Origin: Misgurnus anguillicaudatus
Lineage: Eukaryota > Chordata > Actinopteri > Cypriniformes > Cobitidae
Direction of reading: 5' to 3'
NCBI RefSeq assembly: GCF_027580225.2
Contig: NC_073354.2
Location: forward strand, 11,815,501 to 11,879,500
DNA length: 64,000 nucleotides
In this document: positions 1-24,840 of the stretch, in pieces
Numbering within the stretch: the stretch's first letter is position 1
Layout of the letters: the number at the start of each line of letters is the position of its first letter
The notes under the pieces: generated by a model
What the model was told of the DNA's origin: nothing
Database searches by the model: none
The model's input: only the letters and a program-made list of their open reading frames with translations
Made by a program: the position numbers and the translations under genes

Positions 1-178
1 CATGAAATAAGTTTATCCATTTCACGTTGGAAACAACCTGTTCACACATTGGCTGTAATTTCTCAGTTGTCAAAGTAGACCTACATTACTTGTTGGAGGG
101 GTTCATCAAAATGTTTTTAATTAGGACACAGTGTAAATTAAATGCACTGATTTCAAGACATCAGTCTTCAGTACTCAC

Positions 179-12054
<11,876 letters not shown>

Positions 12055-14647
12055 CTGAAATGATCCAGAAATTAAAGATTACTTAAACAAACATTAAGCG
12101 CAGATGCATGCTCGACTATCTAACTGGAAGCCTTTTTGTCTTAAGCTATATATCCTGTGGGGCTATTTTAATAGTTCAAATTGATTTTATAGCATTATTG
12201 TATTGCACATTGTTTACCACATCGCTTCAATATCGTGCATAATACAGTCCCTAATAAATACACTTTCCCCTAAACTAAAATAATAAAGAAACTAAATGAA
12301 ACTTGAAGCAGAATAACCCCTAATTACTTTTGTTAATTGATAACCTCAAAATGACCAAACACTGCGTGACAGACACACAGTATCAGTTTATTACAGTTTA
12401 CAAGTACACAGAGCACAAATGCAGTCAGGACCCACAGTATTAAAAATCACAATTTATCAGTGTGTCAGTGATGGTGGATTGACTGTGTGCATGGAGGGGG
12501 CTCGGTAATCTACCATCAGCCACATGGGGCTTCATTCATAATTGATGTGGTGTCAGGGTTTATGCCAAGACAGCAAAGTTGAAGCAACAGGGTGACCTCT
12601 ACATCCACATATAGATAATTACATTCGCCTGTACCTGTAACTGACATTACACAACTCACTACAACCGTTTTAAACCTAAATGTGAAAAAACATGCTACAT
12701 ACAGAATAAAAATAACAGTGAAATATTTAGACACACAGCTTCAACAAGAAGCCAAACTGAACTCTGAAGAAGAAATGGTTGTCATTTAAACCCTTTATAA
12801 TATAGGGAAAAGCATCCATGGGTCAAATCATCCTAAATTCTCAAAGCAGCTTCCTAATGGCTTTCACTAAACACACAAAGGAAAGTCACATGACTAGAAG
12901 ATATGATAAAAATGAAAGCAGTCATTGTTGGCAATGGCATCTACAAATGGTAAGAAAATCATTTTAAAAAACTGGTTTAGCTTTACCAGTTATACCAAAC
13001 TTCCTCCTAGGCCATACACAGCATTTGTCATCAATGCACCTGACTGGTCTGTGATATCTTTAGATGCAAGTAAGAAAAACAAGAACAAAAAAACTAAGTA
13101 GAAGAGGATGAAGGTAGTTAAACTCAAGGGGACAGCACAGGCCAACCCTTTCTTAAATTTCTCTTTATTCCAGGTCAGTAGTGGGACAATCAGATTCAAT
13201 GAACACAATGGAGTGCGAGTCACCTTTTGGATGTCTCCATTAGGCCAAACGTTTAAAGCCAAAATGATTAAGGCTGAAATATCACCTTCCTTACAAGTAA
13301 CTGATTCCAGGCTTTTAATATACATTAAAATACACAGTAAGTGTATATTTTAATTGTAACAGATGAATAAGATCTGGATCTGAGATAATGAATGCAATGA
13401 AATTAATTTCGCTGCAAAGATAAGTCTTGCTATCTAGAAGTTAATTTTGTGTCCTCCTTGCTTCTACCCCATCCCATCATCCCCCATCACCTGGCCATCT
13501 GCCTCCAAAATACACAAGCCAATCACTGTGCCAGCTGAGCATCCGAGCAATCACTGGCATTGAGCTGCAGTCCCCGAGGGACAGGGAAAGTCAATAGAAA
13601 TTGAAAGCATTTTCAATAGATTAATCCGAGATCTTCTCAATAAGACAACTGGACAGTGTAAGTTTTTATGATTCAAACTGAATCATAAGGTCTTACAAGC
13701 TTGTCTCGTTATGACCAACAGTGTCGGCATTTCCTCTTATGGATACATTGTGATCTTTATTAACTGAAGGAAGTAGAAAGATCAAATTCACCTCAATTAA
13801 TGTTTACTTGTTCCTGGTTCTGTTAAAAATCTTGTGCTCTGACTCTTTTTGACCAATCCTTTGATCACAAAATCTCATGGACCTGCAGTCTACAGGCCCC
13901 AGTAAACATCCTCGTATCATGTGCACATAACATTGCAATGTCCAAGTAGCACAATAAGAATGTTTGATCCATTGCGGTTTATTTATTAAACAAAAGACTA
14001 ATACACAGCAGTTATCCAGCCATACATTTACAGCTGAAAAATAGCAAGTCTATACCAAGTGATAACCACGCAACTTGCACAGCCTAAAGTGAGAGCGATG
14101 TATGCTCATTTGCATGCACTGATTTTAATGTTTTGTTTGATCTAGTTGGGAAAAGTCATGGAAGCCATCACCTCTGGCTATCCTTCCTATGCAAACCAAG
14201 AATATGACACTGGATAACTAGTGCCTGCGTGCAGCTCTTCCTCATGACTGTGAACTTGCTTTTCTGCTTGAAAAAAACACTAAAAATAATCTCGTGTGGA
14301 TTCAGCCAGCATATGGTGGATCAAATCAAACAGTTTTCCAAAAAAGTAGCACTGCATTTCATTGACAAAGTCAGACATTTCTTGAGAAGGCTGGTCAGAT
14401 GGGCCTCTAAACCTCTATTCTTCCCTAAATCCCCCTTTTGGCTATCGAGTTGTCTTTTTACAGACATTTTAACTTCACATCTGTTAATAATAAATAAAGC
14501 TGTGTGAACGAACATGAAAGCAGACTGCTGATGGTATGATATTGATGTGATTTGTCGTTCGAGTGGCTCGCGGCAGTGCTAACATTAACTAGCAGGATTG
14601 AGTTTTCTTTTCAAATACAGCGGCACGCTGACTAGCCGTTTACATAC
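12055..14647. other. prrc2c intron 1, no gene seen
   Basis: This stretch is AT-rich, with short open frames on both strands that lack splice context or recognisable motifs. No tRNA or other RNA gene was recognised. Confidence 0.55.
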
Positions 14648-14930
14648 CTGTATCCGCCGGTCCTGACTCTCTCCTCAGGTATATCGTTTAGTCCGTCCAA
14701 AGATTTCGTATCCCGGCCCGCTTGGTATTGCGCGTGTGTTTAAATGTGTGCGACCGGCTGTGGATTACAAAAGCTCGTGCTATGCTATTCCCACACCGCT
14801 GCAGCTAGCCGAAAAGCTAGCGACCAACAAAACCTCCTCCACACGCGAGAAAAGGAGGTGCGCTCGTTTCGGCTCCGCGTCTTTTCGTCGTATTTATCTC
14901 TGTCCGTTTGCACCGCCGGTATGAGGTGAG
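14648..14930 (-). other. prrc2c: prrc2c non-coding first exon (5' end approximate)
   Basis: On the minus strand a good donor (ACAG|gtatgta) ends an exon at 14648 within a GC-rich stretch. No ATG-initiated PRRC2 sequence is seen here, so it is read as an untranslated first exon spliced to the 12054 acceptor. The upstream limit, about 14,930, is a guess. Confidence 0.5.
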
Positions 14931-15110
14931 CAGTAACGGACGGTTAGCGGTTTCTCGCGGTCTCGTGCTGAGACTGGGCTCTGCTGCACTCGAGAGAGGG
15001 CCCCGCTCGCGCCGCGGCCTGTCGCACAATCAAAGATGGCAGAGCGCCAATCCACGAGAACGTGACGTCACCGCGCACAGGCTACGCGCAGCGTCGGCCA
15101 GCGAAGAAAC
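14650..15110 (-). promoter_or_regulatory. prrc2c: CpG-rich promoter region of prrc2c
   Basis: This is the only clearly CpG-dense block in the left third of the window (for example CGCTCGCGCCGCGG near 15,007). It sits at the 5' side of the proposed first exon and gives way to AT-rich DNA at about 15,120. No TATA box is evident. A CpG-island promoter suits a broadly expressed gene. Confidence 0.55.
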
Positions 15111-17895
15111 GCCCATAACATATATCACACAGCAGAAGGCGACCTTCACACTTTTTGGGAAAAATCTGGTAATCTTGTTGATTTTTTATAGAACGAAATA
15201 ATTTATTCGTAGCATAAAACTGTTGCAGTGTTGGTGTGGAATAAGACAAATATAATTAAAACAAAGCCAGGTTTAATGTGAATGCTGTCAAAGCTGAGTT
15301 CTTTAACATTTATTCATATGCATTTTGAAAAATTTTAGAAATTTTAAACAAGTTGTTACAGCCCTGCAAAAAAACAACAACAATTTAATGGGAATTTTAT
15401 TGGTTGTAATGGAAACTCTTCTGGCAACTGGTATGTGTTGGGTTCTCTTGTGGTGGGACCATTAAATCCTACTGGAGTGTGCCCCAAACACTTTTTACTT
15501 CTAAAACCTAATGGTATTTTATGGGAAACCAATAAAATTTCTGTCATGTTTTTTTCCAGCATGGAGAGGTGATTCATGGTTTTTTATAAATGTAAGTTTT
15601 TAATGTAAAAACTTTGCAATAAGTCTGCATACGTGTTTTGTGAAAGTTGGTCCACTATTATGATTTTTGAAGAATTTATGATTGATGAATTTTTTTGAAG
15701 AAGTATACTTCATATTATTATGTTCTTTTTAACATCAGGGGCATACTAATTATTTTTTCCTCTTTTTAATAAATAAATATTAAATAATAATTAATAAAAA
15801 AGTAACAGGTTACGGTATGTTACAGAACAGGCAGTCACACTGTACATGACTGTCAACACTGTTACTCTATTTTGGTAACAGAGTTTGACAGTAGCAGAAT
15901 TGACAATAATTCAGGAAATCCAGATTTTCAGATAAAAATTCACTTTTTATAGAAAATGTTATATCGCTATGACTAGAGATGCACCAATATATCAGCCAAT
16001 GTTTAAAGGTGCAGTGTGTAATTTTTAGAAGGATCTCTTGACAGAAATGCAAAATAATATACAAAACTATATTATCAGGGGTGTATAAAGACCTTTTTAT
16101 AATGAACCGTTATGTTTTTATTACCTTAGAATGGACGTTTTTATCTACATACACCAAGGGTCCCCTTAAGTGGAAGTTGCCATTTCGTGCCGCAATGTTT
16201 CTACAGAAGCCCTTAACATACAAACATTTTTTACTAAGTTGTCTCCGACGATGACATGTTTTTCCGGTGGCGGCTACCGTAGCTTCTCTATGCGTTTCAA
16301 AAGCGAGGGGTGAGCAGTGGACTGAGCCGTTGGTTGCAATTCGCAACCTCACCACTAGATGCTGCTAAAAGTTACACACAGCACCCTTAAAAACAGCTGT
16401 TAGTCCGATATACCCTGTCAATCAAAAGAGAACAGGAAAATCCAATGAATTTGAGCTCTGTGTATAGAAAATGAAAAAATGTTCAATAAAGAGCACCTAC
16501 TGTCTTGATATGAAAAAGGTACAAACCCCAAAGTAAACGATGACGCAAATTATCTCCAACGTAAATCTCTTCACTTGGACTACAACAAACACGGATTTAG
16601 GCAACAGTTTACTTCCTGGGATTGGTGATGAAGACAAGACGGACATTATCATAATTCCTCCCGCTTCTGATGTTAACTCCTGTTAGCATTGCAATATGAC
16701 CGAATCTTTCAAACATGGTAAGGAGAATCACATTTCCGGCTGGCGTCAGATGTATTCAGGCAAATCACAATGTACAGATTAGCTGGCCAATCAGGGACAC
16801 AGCACTTTTCAGATTGATGAGTTTTGTACAAAATTAAGGACGTTTCAGAAAGACAGGTATATCTGGAGCTACAAAAATGTAAAATGTGGAAAATAACTTG
16901 TGTTTTTTTTAACCGTAAACCATGCAAACACATTGTATTTTATTCCACATACACAAAATAATGTTGTTTTTTAGAAATGAAATAGGTGCCCTTTGATGGT
17001 CATTATAAAAATTATTAACATTCAGAAAATATAACATTCAGAATTCAGTTAAGGCTAAAAAGTTCATATATCCACCAAACTATCAGTATCAGTGATTTTT
17101 TTTTTAACTCTAGTTATGGCCTGTAACATCTTTAAATCCATGGCCATGAATAACAATAAAAAAATATAATCATTTGAAAAAAAGTCTGTACACCAAATAA
17201 ATGTTTGTGTGTGTGTGTGAAACGTTCTTTATTATTTTGTTACTTTTTACCAATACATTTTTTGTTATCCATTAGTTGTATAATGTATGTTTTATCACAT
17301 TGGATTCTTGTTCTAACTACAAATAGCAAGCTAATTACAACACTTTATTTAAATGTAGGCCTGATAAAATGCTTGTAATGTCATCAATGAAAGGCTCTAA
17401 TCAACCATTATTCAAAAATGAGGTTTCCCAATTTAAAACAAACTACCCTTAATAGTTGCCTTATTTAGATGCAATTTAAACAAAACATCTCCCCTTGTCT
17501 GACAGAAAACAGGAGGCAATGAAGACGAGCAAATGTCAAAAGGCTAAAAACATTTTGTTTTATCATTTCACTTGTAATTTTAAAACACAACCAGAGTTTT
17601 CAATTACACAATAAAAATCACACAATACCTATATAAATGTACCAAACTGTCTTTTGAACATAATTTACTTGCTGGTAAATTTAAAAAAATCTTGGTACAC
17701 AATTAGTATCAATATCACTTGACATCAGCACTGTATTAATTCTATTAATTTCTTGATTTTTGACCAAATCAAACACAAAAAGTACAAAGATAACCACACT
17801 ACTTAATTTTTCTCATTGTTAGAATTGACCCTAATCGAAGGTCACTTGTGCTGTCAGATTTCATATACAGTAAAGTGTGTCATGTTTCATGATCC
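15110..17895. other. Intergenic DNA between prrc2c promoter and FMO-A 3' end
   Basis: AT-rich. It contains the element at 16,004-16,389 and a short GT run near 17,205. Several AATAAA signals on the minus strand (for example TTTATT near 17,228 and 17,345) could serve FMO-A. Confidence 0.5.
16004..16389. mobile_element. TTAA-bordered TIR element
   Basis: The left end TTAAAGGTGCAGTGTGTAA and the complement of the right end (TTAAGGGTGCTGTGTGTAA) form inverted termini. It appears to sit in an older hAT-like remnant that starts TAGAGATGCACCAATAT at 15,974. Confidence 0.6.
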
Positions 17896-20800
17896 CTATG
17901 CGTGTGATGGTAAATAAGCCCAAATCTTGTTGAGGATCACAGAAGGGTCTGATCTGAGCGTGTACAGACTTTCCCTGCTGTAATAAAGAGCAGAGAGCAG
18001 AGCTGCAACAGACAATGAAAACATGAGCGAGACAGACGAGTGGTGTGACTCCTGATCTGGCACATTGCGTGTTTTCAGGGGCTGAGTGACTCGATCCCAC
18101 TGCGTCAGGATGGCCTGCCGTGCACCTTTCCATTGGCCTGGTCCACACAGCCGAAACTGGTATGAGGTGCAGGGCCCAAACAGCACTTTAAAACCCAATC
18201 TAGGGTCTGTCAGGAGCAACTTCAGGATGGGAGGATTAACACCCACTTCTTTAGCAAGTTCATCCATGTACGGGATGTAGTCCACTTGGATGGTATGCCT
18301 CTGTGCGGCCACATACCTGCATGAGATTATGATAAATTAAGCAATGAACTGTAATATAGTGTAGGTTATAATGCATTGTTTCTCAATGTTAAAGTATTAT
18401 CTGCTCATGTGAGGTGTAAACTGTGTAGCACCTTCGAGCCATTGCCTCCTCCTTTGCTTTAATGTCCTTCAGCATTACATTCATTGAAGGCAGCTTGCAG
18501 AGTCCTAAATAAGCACATCACAGTTTGTAACATAAAAGCACAATGTCATGTCATGTTCATATATATTCTGATTAAACTGAAAAGATCAGTTTCATATAAG
18601 ATATGTTCATACGGGAATTGCTTATTAAAGAAATTATATCTTATAAAATGTAATTTTTCTTTAATTGTTTGCATACAACTCTCAGTTCTTGTTTTTCTTA
18701 AATAGGATGACACATGAGGTTATGTGCAAGTTTTTGAACATATTTTATCCATTTTTTTTTAATCAGATGCAAACTTTAGCATCTCACCAGATGCAGTGGG
18801 TCATCCAGGGATTTTTCGCCTAGTATAAAATGATAAATACATATTCAGACTTTTAGTTGCTATGCTGTGTTTTGCACCATATAGGAAGTTGTTACCTTTA
18901 AAAACACGTGTGGCCCAGCGCGCTTGCATCTCAGAGATTGGCGTAATGGCTCCCAGAGGCTGGATAAGACCAATCACAGCTAAAGTTGGGCGCTCCAGAT
19001 TTGGTGGATACATATATTTGTACAGGGACACCTTGTTTTTTGAAACAGGTATTATGTGTGAAGACAGGAAGGGGAATGAGAAAGTGTAGCCCGTGCAAAA
19101 CACCACCAGATCGATGTCGTCCTCAATAGTGCCATCCTCAAACACCACACATGAGCCACGAAACTCTCGCACGTTCGGCTTGACCGACACGGTACCAGAG
19201 AGAATACGGTTTGGTAAATCATCATTAACCGTGGGATGTTGGCTGAAAAGTCTGTGGGAAAATAAAATACTCAATTATTACAATATGTATTGTGATCATG
19301 GTGATCTAACTTGCCTTTCAGATGTGCATCTGTGTTATATTACTTTATATAGACATATAAAAGGTAGAATTTAAATTTAAATATTAAACATGAGGTTTCA
19401 AAAATAATGCCAGTAAATATATAAATTAAATATAAATTAGTTTTTTGGTGACCACCCTGCATTAATAAAAACAGCACCTATTCTCAGTACCTATTTCCAT
19501 TGATCACAGCATGAAATTACAAAACTGTACGATTATCATTAAAAGCCAATGATGAAATATCATCTTGTTGCTCCAGTGTGTGCAGGTACCTGTGGGAAGG
19601 TTGCAGTCCATACATCTTGTGGTTGAATCTTTGATTGAGTTGTTTCTCTCTTCTACTGATGAAAAAACCAGACAGAGATCTATAAAGCCACATAATCCCT
19701 CTGTCTCTTAACATATCTGCAGGAAAACCATTGTATCCTACGCGATTTAGTATCCAAGAACCCTTTCGGGTACTCAAATAAACCTGGAAATTAAAGTTAA
19801 GAATTTAGACATCAGGCAATATGGTTTGTGTCTATGTTACTTGAAAAATATTTGGAATTATGTAATGCATCTATAATAGCAGAATTATTTAGACCATAAT
19901 TTATAACAATAATCTAAAATGCAATACTGGGGGAAATCTAATGCTCGCAATATTACTGATGTTTATAGTCCTGATTATTTGTATTCAAGTAGTTGTATCA
20001 CCTGTTTGGCCATTTTGCTCAGCTCCACAGCAATATCTCCACCAGAGTTTCCAATGCCAATCACAACGACCCGCTTCCCACGCCATTCTTCAGGGGTTTT
20101 GTAGTCACGACTGTGGAAGAATTTCCCCTTAAATGTGTCTATTCCTAAAAACAGAATTTAAAGTAATTAAGAAGCCAGAGTAATATAAAAAACAGTTATT
20201 AAGAGGTGTTTCATGGTGCCATTTTTTCCATAAACACACACCATCCTGCTAATCTCATATTAATCTTAAGTACATAGGATTGCATCGTTTATATCTCAGA
20301 AGAGTCTTTATCAGTTTAATCAGATTTATAAAAGACAGATCAGCTGTACCATTTCTTTATGAACTATTGCGGTTTATAACTATTGCGGGATATACTTATC
20401 CCGCAATACTTAGCGTGTCCGGAAAAAAACGGGGCGGAGTCTGCAACTTGTAACCCACCCAACATATCCTTGTTTATCTCATTATTATTTGATTCATTGA
20501 TTTATCCCATATTTAATGCCCTTGTGCTGTCTTGTGCCAGTTTGTTTTGTACTTTTGTGATTTCATGCCTGTCTACATTCCAGTGTTTTGTCTAGCGAAG
20601 TTGTAACGTTAGTAGTGATGGGAGAAACAAAGCTTTTCGATTCAATTGCTTCGAAAAATTATTCACTGTTTTGAAGCGCTCGAAACACCTAAATATGGCG
20701 CCACGTGCTGGGGAAAACGAGATCTCAGTCCAAACATATCACACTTTTTTACCAAATTTTTAACAAAAATAAATTATTAGCCATTGTAGGAGCCATTTGG

Positions 20801-22731
20801 TTATGTTGGTTGTGTAGTTTTCTTTCACGCCAATAGAGGGCGCTTAATGTATAGACGGTTTCAGCAGTAACAACATAAACAAGCGGCTGTCGCGGTGCGC
20901 AGTAACTTCCGGTAAACTCCGCTAATAATAAATAACAACAAGGTACTTTAAACGTAGTTTATTTATATAACAAGCAAAACAACAACAACACATAGATTAC
21001 ATAGGAAACCAAAACATTTGTTATTTTTGACGAGGCATTTGTTCAAGAGATCAGTTTAGCAACTAGTTGTTAGACCATTAAAAAAACGAAACCGGAAGTA
21101 AGGTTCAGATCCAGACGTGTATCACGTGCGTGTGATTAAACTGTCTATATATGGTGTTGAGTTACCGCAGCCAGGTGTGCGGGAAGTAATCAGGTCAAAC
21201 AAACTTTTTGACCGTCAGGGTCACAGTCATTATCAATGTGGTATTTGAACTTGAGTAATTATATTTATATATTTTTTTTCTTTATTGTTTATTAATGATT
21301 ACATTTTGGAGTCAAAGGAAGGACACAAATAAATGGATTGGAACATCCAAATGTATATTTTGAGTGTGTTTTATCTAAATATCAAGTTTCAAATGACGCG
21401 TCACAACGAAGACCTTAAAATGGACAATCATGCACCTACAGCCATTAAGTAAAAGTTTATTCTGTGTTTTTAGGCCAAACAGATTATTAACACTCTGTCA
21501 CGCATCACTACAAGTTAGTTACAGTGTTTGTTCTATTTTTGCCAAATCTGTTTTGTTAATGTTTTGCCCCATTGTAGGTTTTTGGTTACTGTTTAATTAA
21601 AAGTCTTTTGTTCATCTACACCTGCACCTGGGTTCTGCCTCCTAAATACCTGACACCATGTGCAGTATAGTGCTTAAATATTTAATTTTATTAATATTAC
21701 TGCATATTTATTTATTATTCACTAAAATATTTACAGGTAATAGCACACATCTAGCAATCATGAAAATCCAGGATTAATTATTAACCCGTGAAGTATGAAC
21801 AGTGTCAATTTAAACCCATGCGGCACTACATTTACACGTTTAAACCCCTGGCCTTGACAATACACTGTTGCACTTTGCTCACAGTAGACTGTGTTTGCAT
21901 TATAATTATTCAGTGCTTTACCTGGGAAGTCCTGTAGAGGGAGATGTGGATGACAGTGGTGACCTGTGCAGACCATCACAGCATCAAACACCTGCTTTTC
22001 CCTCTTTCCATCCTTCGACTCTGTCTCTACATCCCACTGTCCAGTGTGAGGAAATTCAGGCCTTGGTGTGACATGAAGGACTTTTGTCTAAGAAACACAA
22101 AGAAATAAAATCCCACAAACTCTTACAAACAGTACTATTATAACGGCAGGCCTGACCTGGAAACGAATGTGCCGAGTAAGTTGAAAGTGCTCGGTATACA
22201 TGCGGAAGTAATCCATGACAAGAGAGTTGTGCATGAAGTTTGGGAAGTGGGCAGGGATGGGAAAATCACTGTAGCACATTATCTCCTTTGAGGTGTTGAT
22301 GATCAAAGATTGGTAAATGCTGGCCCGTTCTGGATCCGGATTTTCCTAAGGTGGAAAGACAAGATGGAACAGGATCAGCAACCCAATGATTTACAGCTCC
22401 ACCAGTTGATCTGCAAATATTGTTGGGTCTTTTATCCTTATTGCTTTATCCCATTTATTATTCCATTTGAATTAAAGCATATGCTAAATAAATACATGCC
22501 ATAATGTACTTTGAAATGAAGGAATACTATAAGTTTGAAATGAAAAATTCAGAGAAATATACTACTCATCAATTAGACAGACATGTTAAACTTTCTTACC
22601 TTAAATCTCCAGAGTCCTCCAATGTCATCACTGCTCTCAAAACACACCGGCTCCAGACCTTCATCCAGGCAACATTTAATGCAGGCCAGCCCTGAGGTTC
22701 CTCCACCAATAATAGCAACACGTTTAGCCAT
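17896..22731 (-). CDS. Flavin-containing monooxygenase FMO-A (fmo5-like), 557 aa
   Basis: Exons: 22731-22600, 22345-22157, 22087-21922, 20144-20002, 19783-19590, 19251-18896, 18504-18432, 18316-17896; lengths 132, 189, 166, 143, 194, 356, 73, 421, all GT-AG and in phase. The product should use NADPH and O2 to oxygenate soft nucleophiles or ketones at the ER. Motifs: FAD Rossmann GGGTSG near residue 9, [10 protein letters not shown] (about 33-42), the FMO signature [11 protein letters not shown] in exon 4, NADPH loop [13 protein letters not shown] in exon 6, and a C-terminal hydrophobic anchor ([19 protein letters not shown]). The ATG 22731-22729 starts the canonical [11 protein letters not shown]. 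Exon 5 is 6 bp shorter than in C and D. FMO5-like is a family guess; substrate preference cannot be read here. Confidence 0.92.
20613..21510. mobile_element. hAT-like element in FMO-A intron 3
   Basis: The termini are TAGTGATGGG and the complement of TAGTGATGCG. The flanks AACGTTAG and CAAGTTAG match at 6 of 8 positions, so the duplication is eroded. It contains the element at 20,850-21,150. Confidence 0.5.
20850..21150. mobile_element. TIR element (TATAGAC ends), nested
   Basis: The left end is TATAGACGGTTTCAGCAGTAAC and the complement of the right end is TATAGACAGTTTAATCAC. Its interior (ACCAAAACATTTGTTATTTT) recurs in opposite orientation at about 54,790-54,830, where related ends lie near 55,376-55,405. 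Confidence 0.55.
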
Positions 22732-23934
22732 CATTCACAACCTTCAGACATCAGACAGATGTAGAGGTAGAATTAAGCTTACATTTTTTCTTGCCTTTGC
22801 AGTTTAATCATTGCTAGTTGAACATGTAGATGAACATTTTTTTTAATCCCATTCTCTCCTTAAATATAGTTTACAAGTAACTCTTTCCCCGCCAACATTT
22901 GCCAGTCAGCACCAGCATTTTTTTATGATTTTCACAAAAAGTTTAATCCAGATATTTTTTTCAAATATATAAACAAACAATATTTTAAATGAAAGAACAG
23001 ACCCTTTCCTTTTAAACAAACAAACAAAAAAAATCATCCTTTCTTCTTTTTTTCACATCTCAAATATATAGGTTTCTTTCAAAATACCTAATTTTATACA
23101 AAAAGCTGAGATAACTGCATTTTTGTAAAGGTGATGAGATAACTCGCGGGGAAAGAGTTAAGGTATTTGGGGTCATGGTGACCCCAGACTTTTATAGAGC
23201 TGTTGCACAAAAACTATACATATTTAATAGAAATTATTTTTTTATTTGCGTCTTAACTTTAAATTTATGAAAGTGACATATTGACCATCCTGTTGAAAAA
23301 GTAGATGCCAAGTATATTACATTTTGGTATACTTTATCATACTTGCAGCTAATAACTAGTATACTTCAAGTGTGTTAATGATGAGAAATACTATTTTGGG
23401 AATACTCATTTTGTATTTTAAGTAATTAAGTATATTTTAGTTGTGATTAGATTGTAGTAAAGCACCATTTGGAGTGTATTTAGTGTACTTCTATGTGTTA
23501 AAGTGTATTAACTTTAAGTATTATCAGTATACTTTTAAATATGACGTAAAAAGTGAATAGTTGGATTAGTGAAATACCTTTTTTAATTGGCAACATCCCC
23601 AGAATAATTCTTTTTCCAAATGACAGTTTTCAAATAAATAAAAGTTGGTTAAAACAGACTCTCAAACAATTCATTTTAAATATTTTTAAAATATATATTT
23701 TATTCACAGCATTCATGGTGTACAGTATTTGCTTTAAAAAAGGAGCAATTACTCATTGAAGAATGATGTCAAGAAGATTCGGTTTTTCTACGTCTTTCTC
23801 CCCGAAAATCAACTTTAGTCTGACAGGTTTTGGTTCAGACTGATGGCAGTCTGAAAAAAAAAGACAAGAAGCTAAATGAACAAGTGTTTCATTTATAGAC
23901 ATTGCATTTGTTTAAGACTGACAACTTGTAATAA

Positions 23935-24235
23935 AGGAATAGTTTACCCAAAAATGAAAATTCTGTCATCATTTACTCAATCTTGGTTGTTACAAACCTG
24001 TATACATTTCTTTGATCTGATGAACACAAAGGAAGATAGTTTGAAGAATGTTTGTAACCAAACCAGTTATAAGCACCATTCACTTCAATAGTATAATTTT
24101 TTCCTACTATGAAAGTGAATGGGGCTCATAAGTGGTTCGGTTGCGGGCATTCTTCAGGATATCTTACTTCGTGTTCATCAGGGCGGAGAAATGTGTGCAG
24201 GTTTGTAACAACGTTAGAGTGAGCAAATGACCTTT
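23935..24235 (+). repeat. Cyprinid-type dispersed MITE
   Basis: It begins AATAGTTTACCCAAAAATGA, passes through GATGAACACAAAGGAAGAT, and ends near GAGTGAGCAAATGACCTTT. The same family occurs reversed at 46,565-46,817, and its outer ends form the element at 37,985-39,228. Confidence 0.65.
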
Positions 24236-24761
24236 AAATCTAGTTTACTGGTTATATTTTTACCTAAACTAAGGCTTGAATAGAGTGTCGTCAGCTTTTC
24301 ATTAAAATTACTTACTATGGGTTGCAAACTCCTCCTTACATACATATCTGCAAATACTTCTAAGTAAATAAAGCATTTATTGTATTAAATCTATATGTAA
24401 AAATGCAGCATTATTAATAATGAATTCAGTAAAGTAAAAGCACACAGCACACAAATTCTAAACAGTCAACAAATAGTTAATTTTCCGCTAACGTTATATT
24501 ATATAGATATATGAATATAAACAGAGTTTGTGATGCTACCATAAACAATATAATGATATAAGTTAACAGGCTAACGTTAACTGTGCTATCTTGCAACATC
24601 CAAAACATTAGCTGCTACGAACTTGAAGCATCTTATCACTAATAGCGAGTTAAACAGCATTAGTATTGACATCATATGCAAAAGACGATAATCTACTGAA
24701 ATAATGAAGTGTATCGTCTAACGTAAATCAAATATATGCTTTTTTAAATATTTTAACGTAC

Positions 24762-24840
24762 CGTGGTTCAGAATCCGACAAGAAATACTGAAAATCTGCC
24801 AACCTTGATGGTGAATACGTGACGTGGTCGTGACGTCAGG
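24762..24840 (-). promoter_or_regulatory. Candidate FMO-A non-coding first exon and CRE-bearing promoter
   Basis: A minus-strand donor (CACG|gtacgtt) ends at 24762, and a perfect cAMP-response palindrome TGACGTCA lies at 24831-24838. The ATG exon of FMO-A has an acceptor just before GTTGTGAATG, so an upstream exon is required. This is the best candidate, by inference only. Confidence 0.35.

Noticed and set aside
13108..13353. 81-residue plus-strand frame in prrc2c intron 1
   Set aside because: No splice context, promoter or recognisable protein; open by chance in AT-rich DNA.
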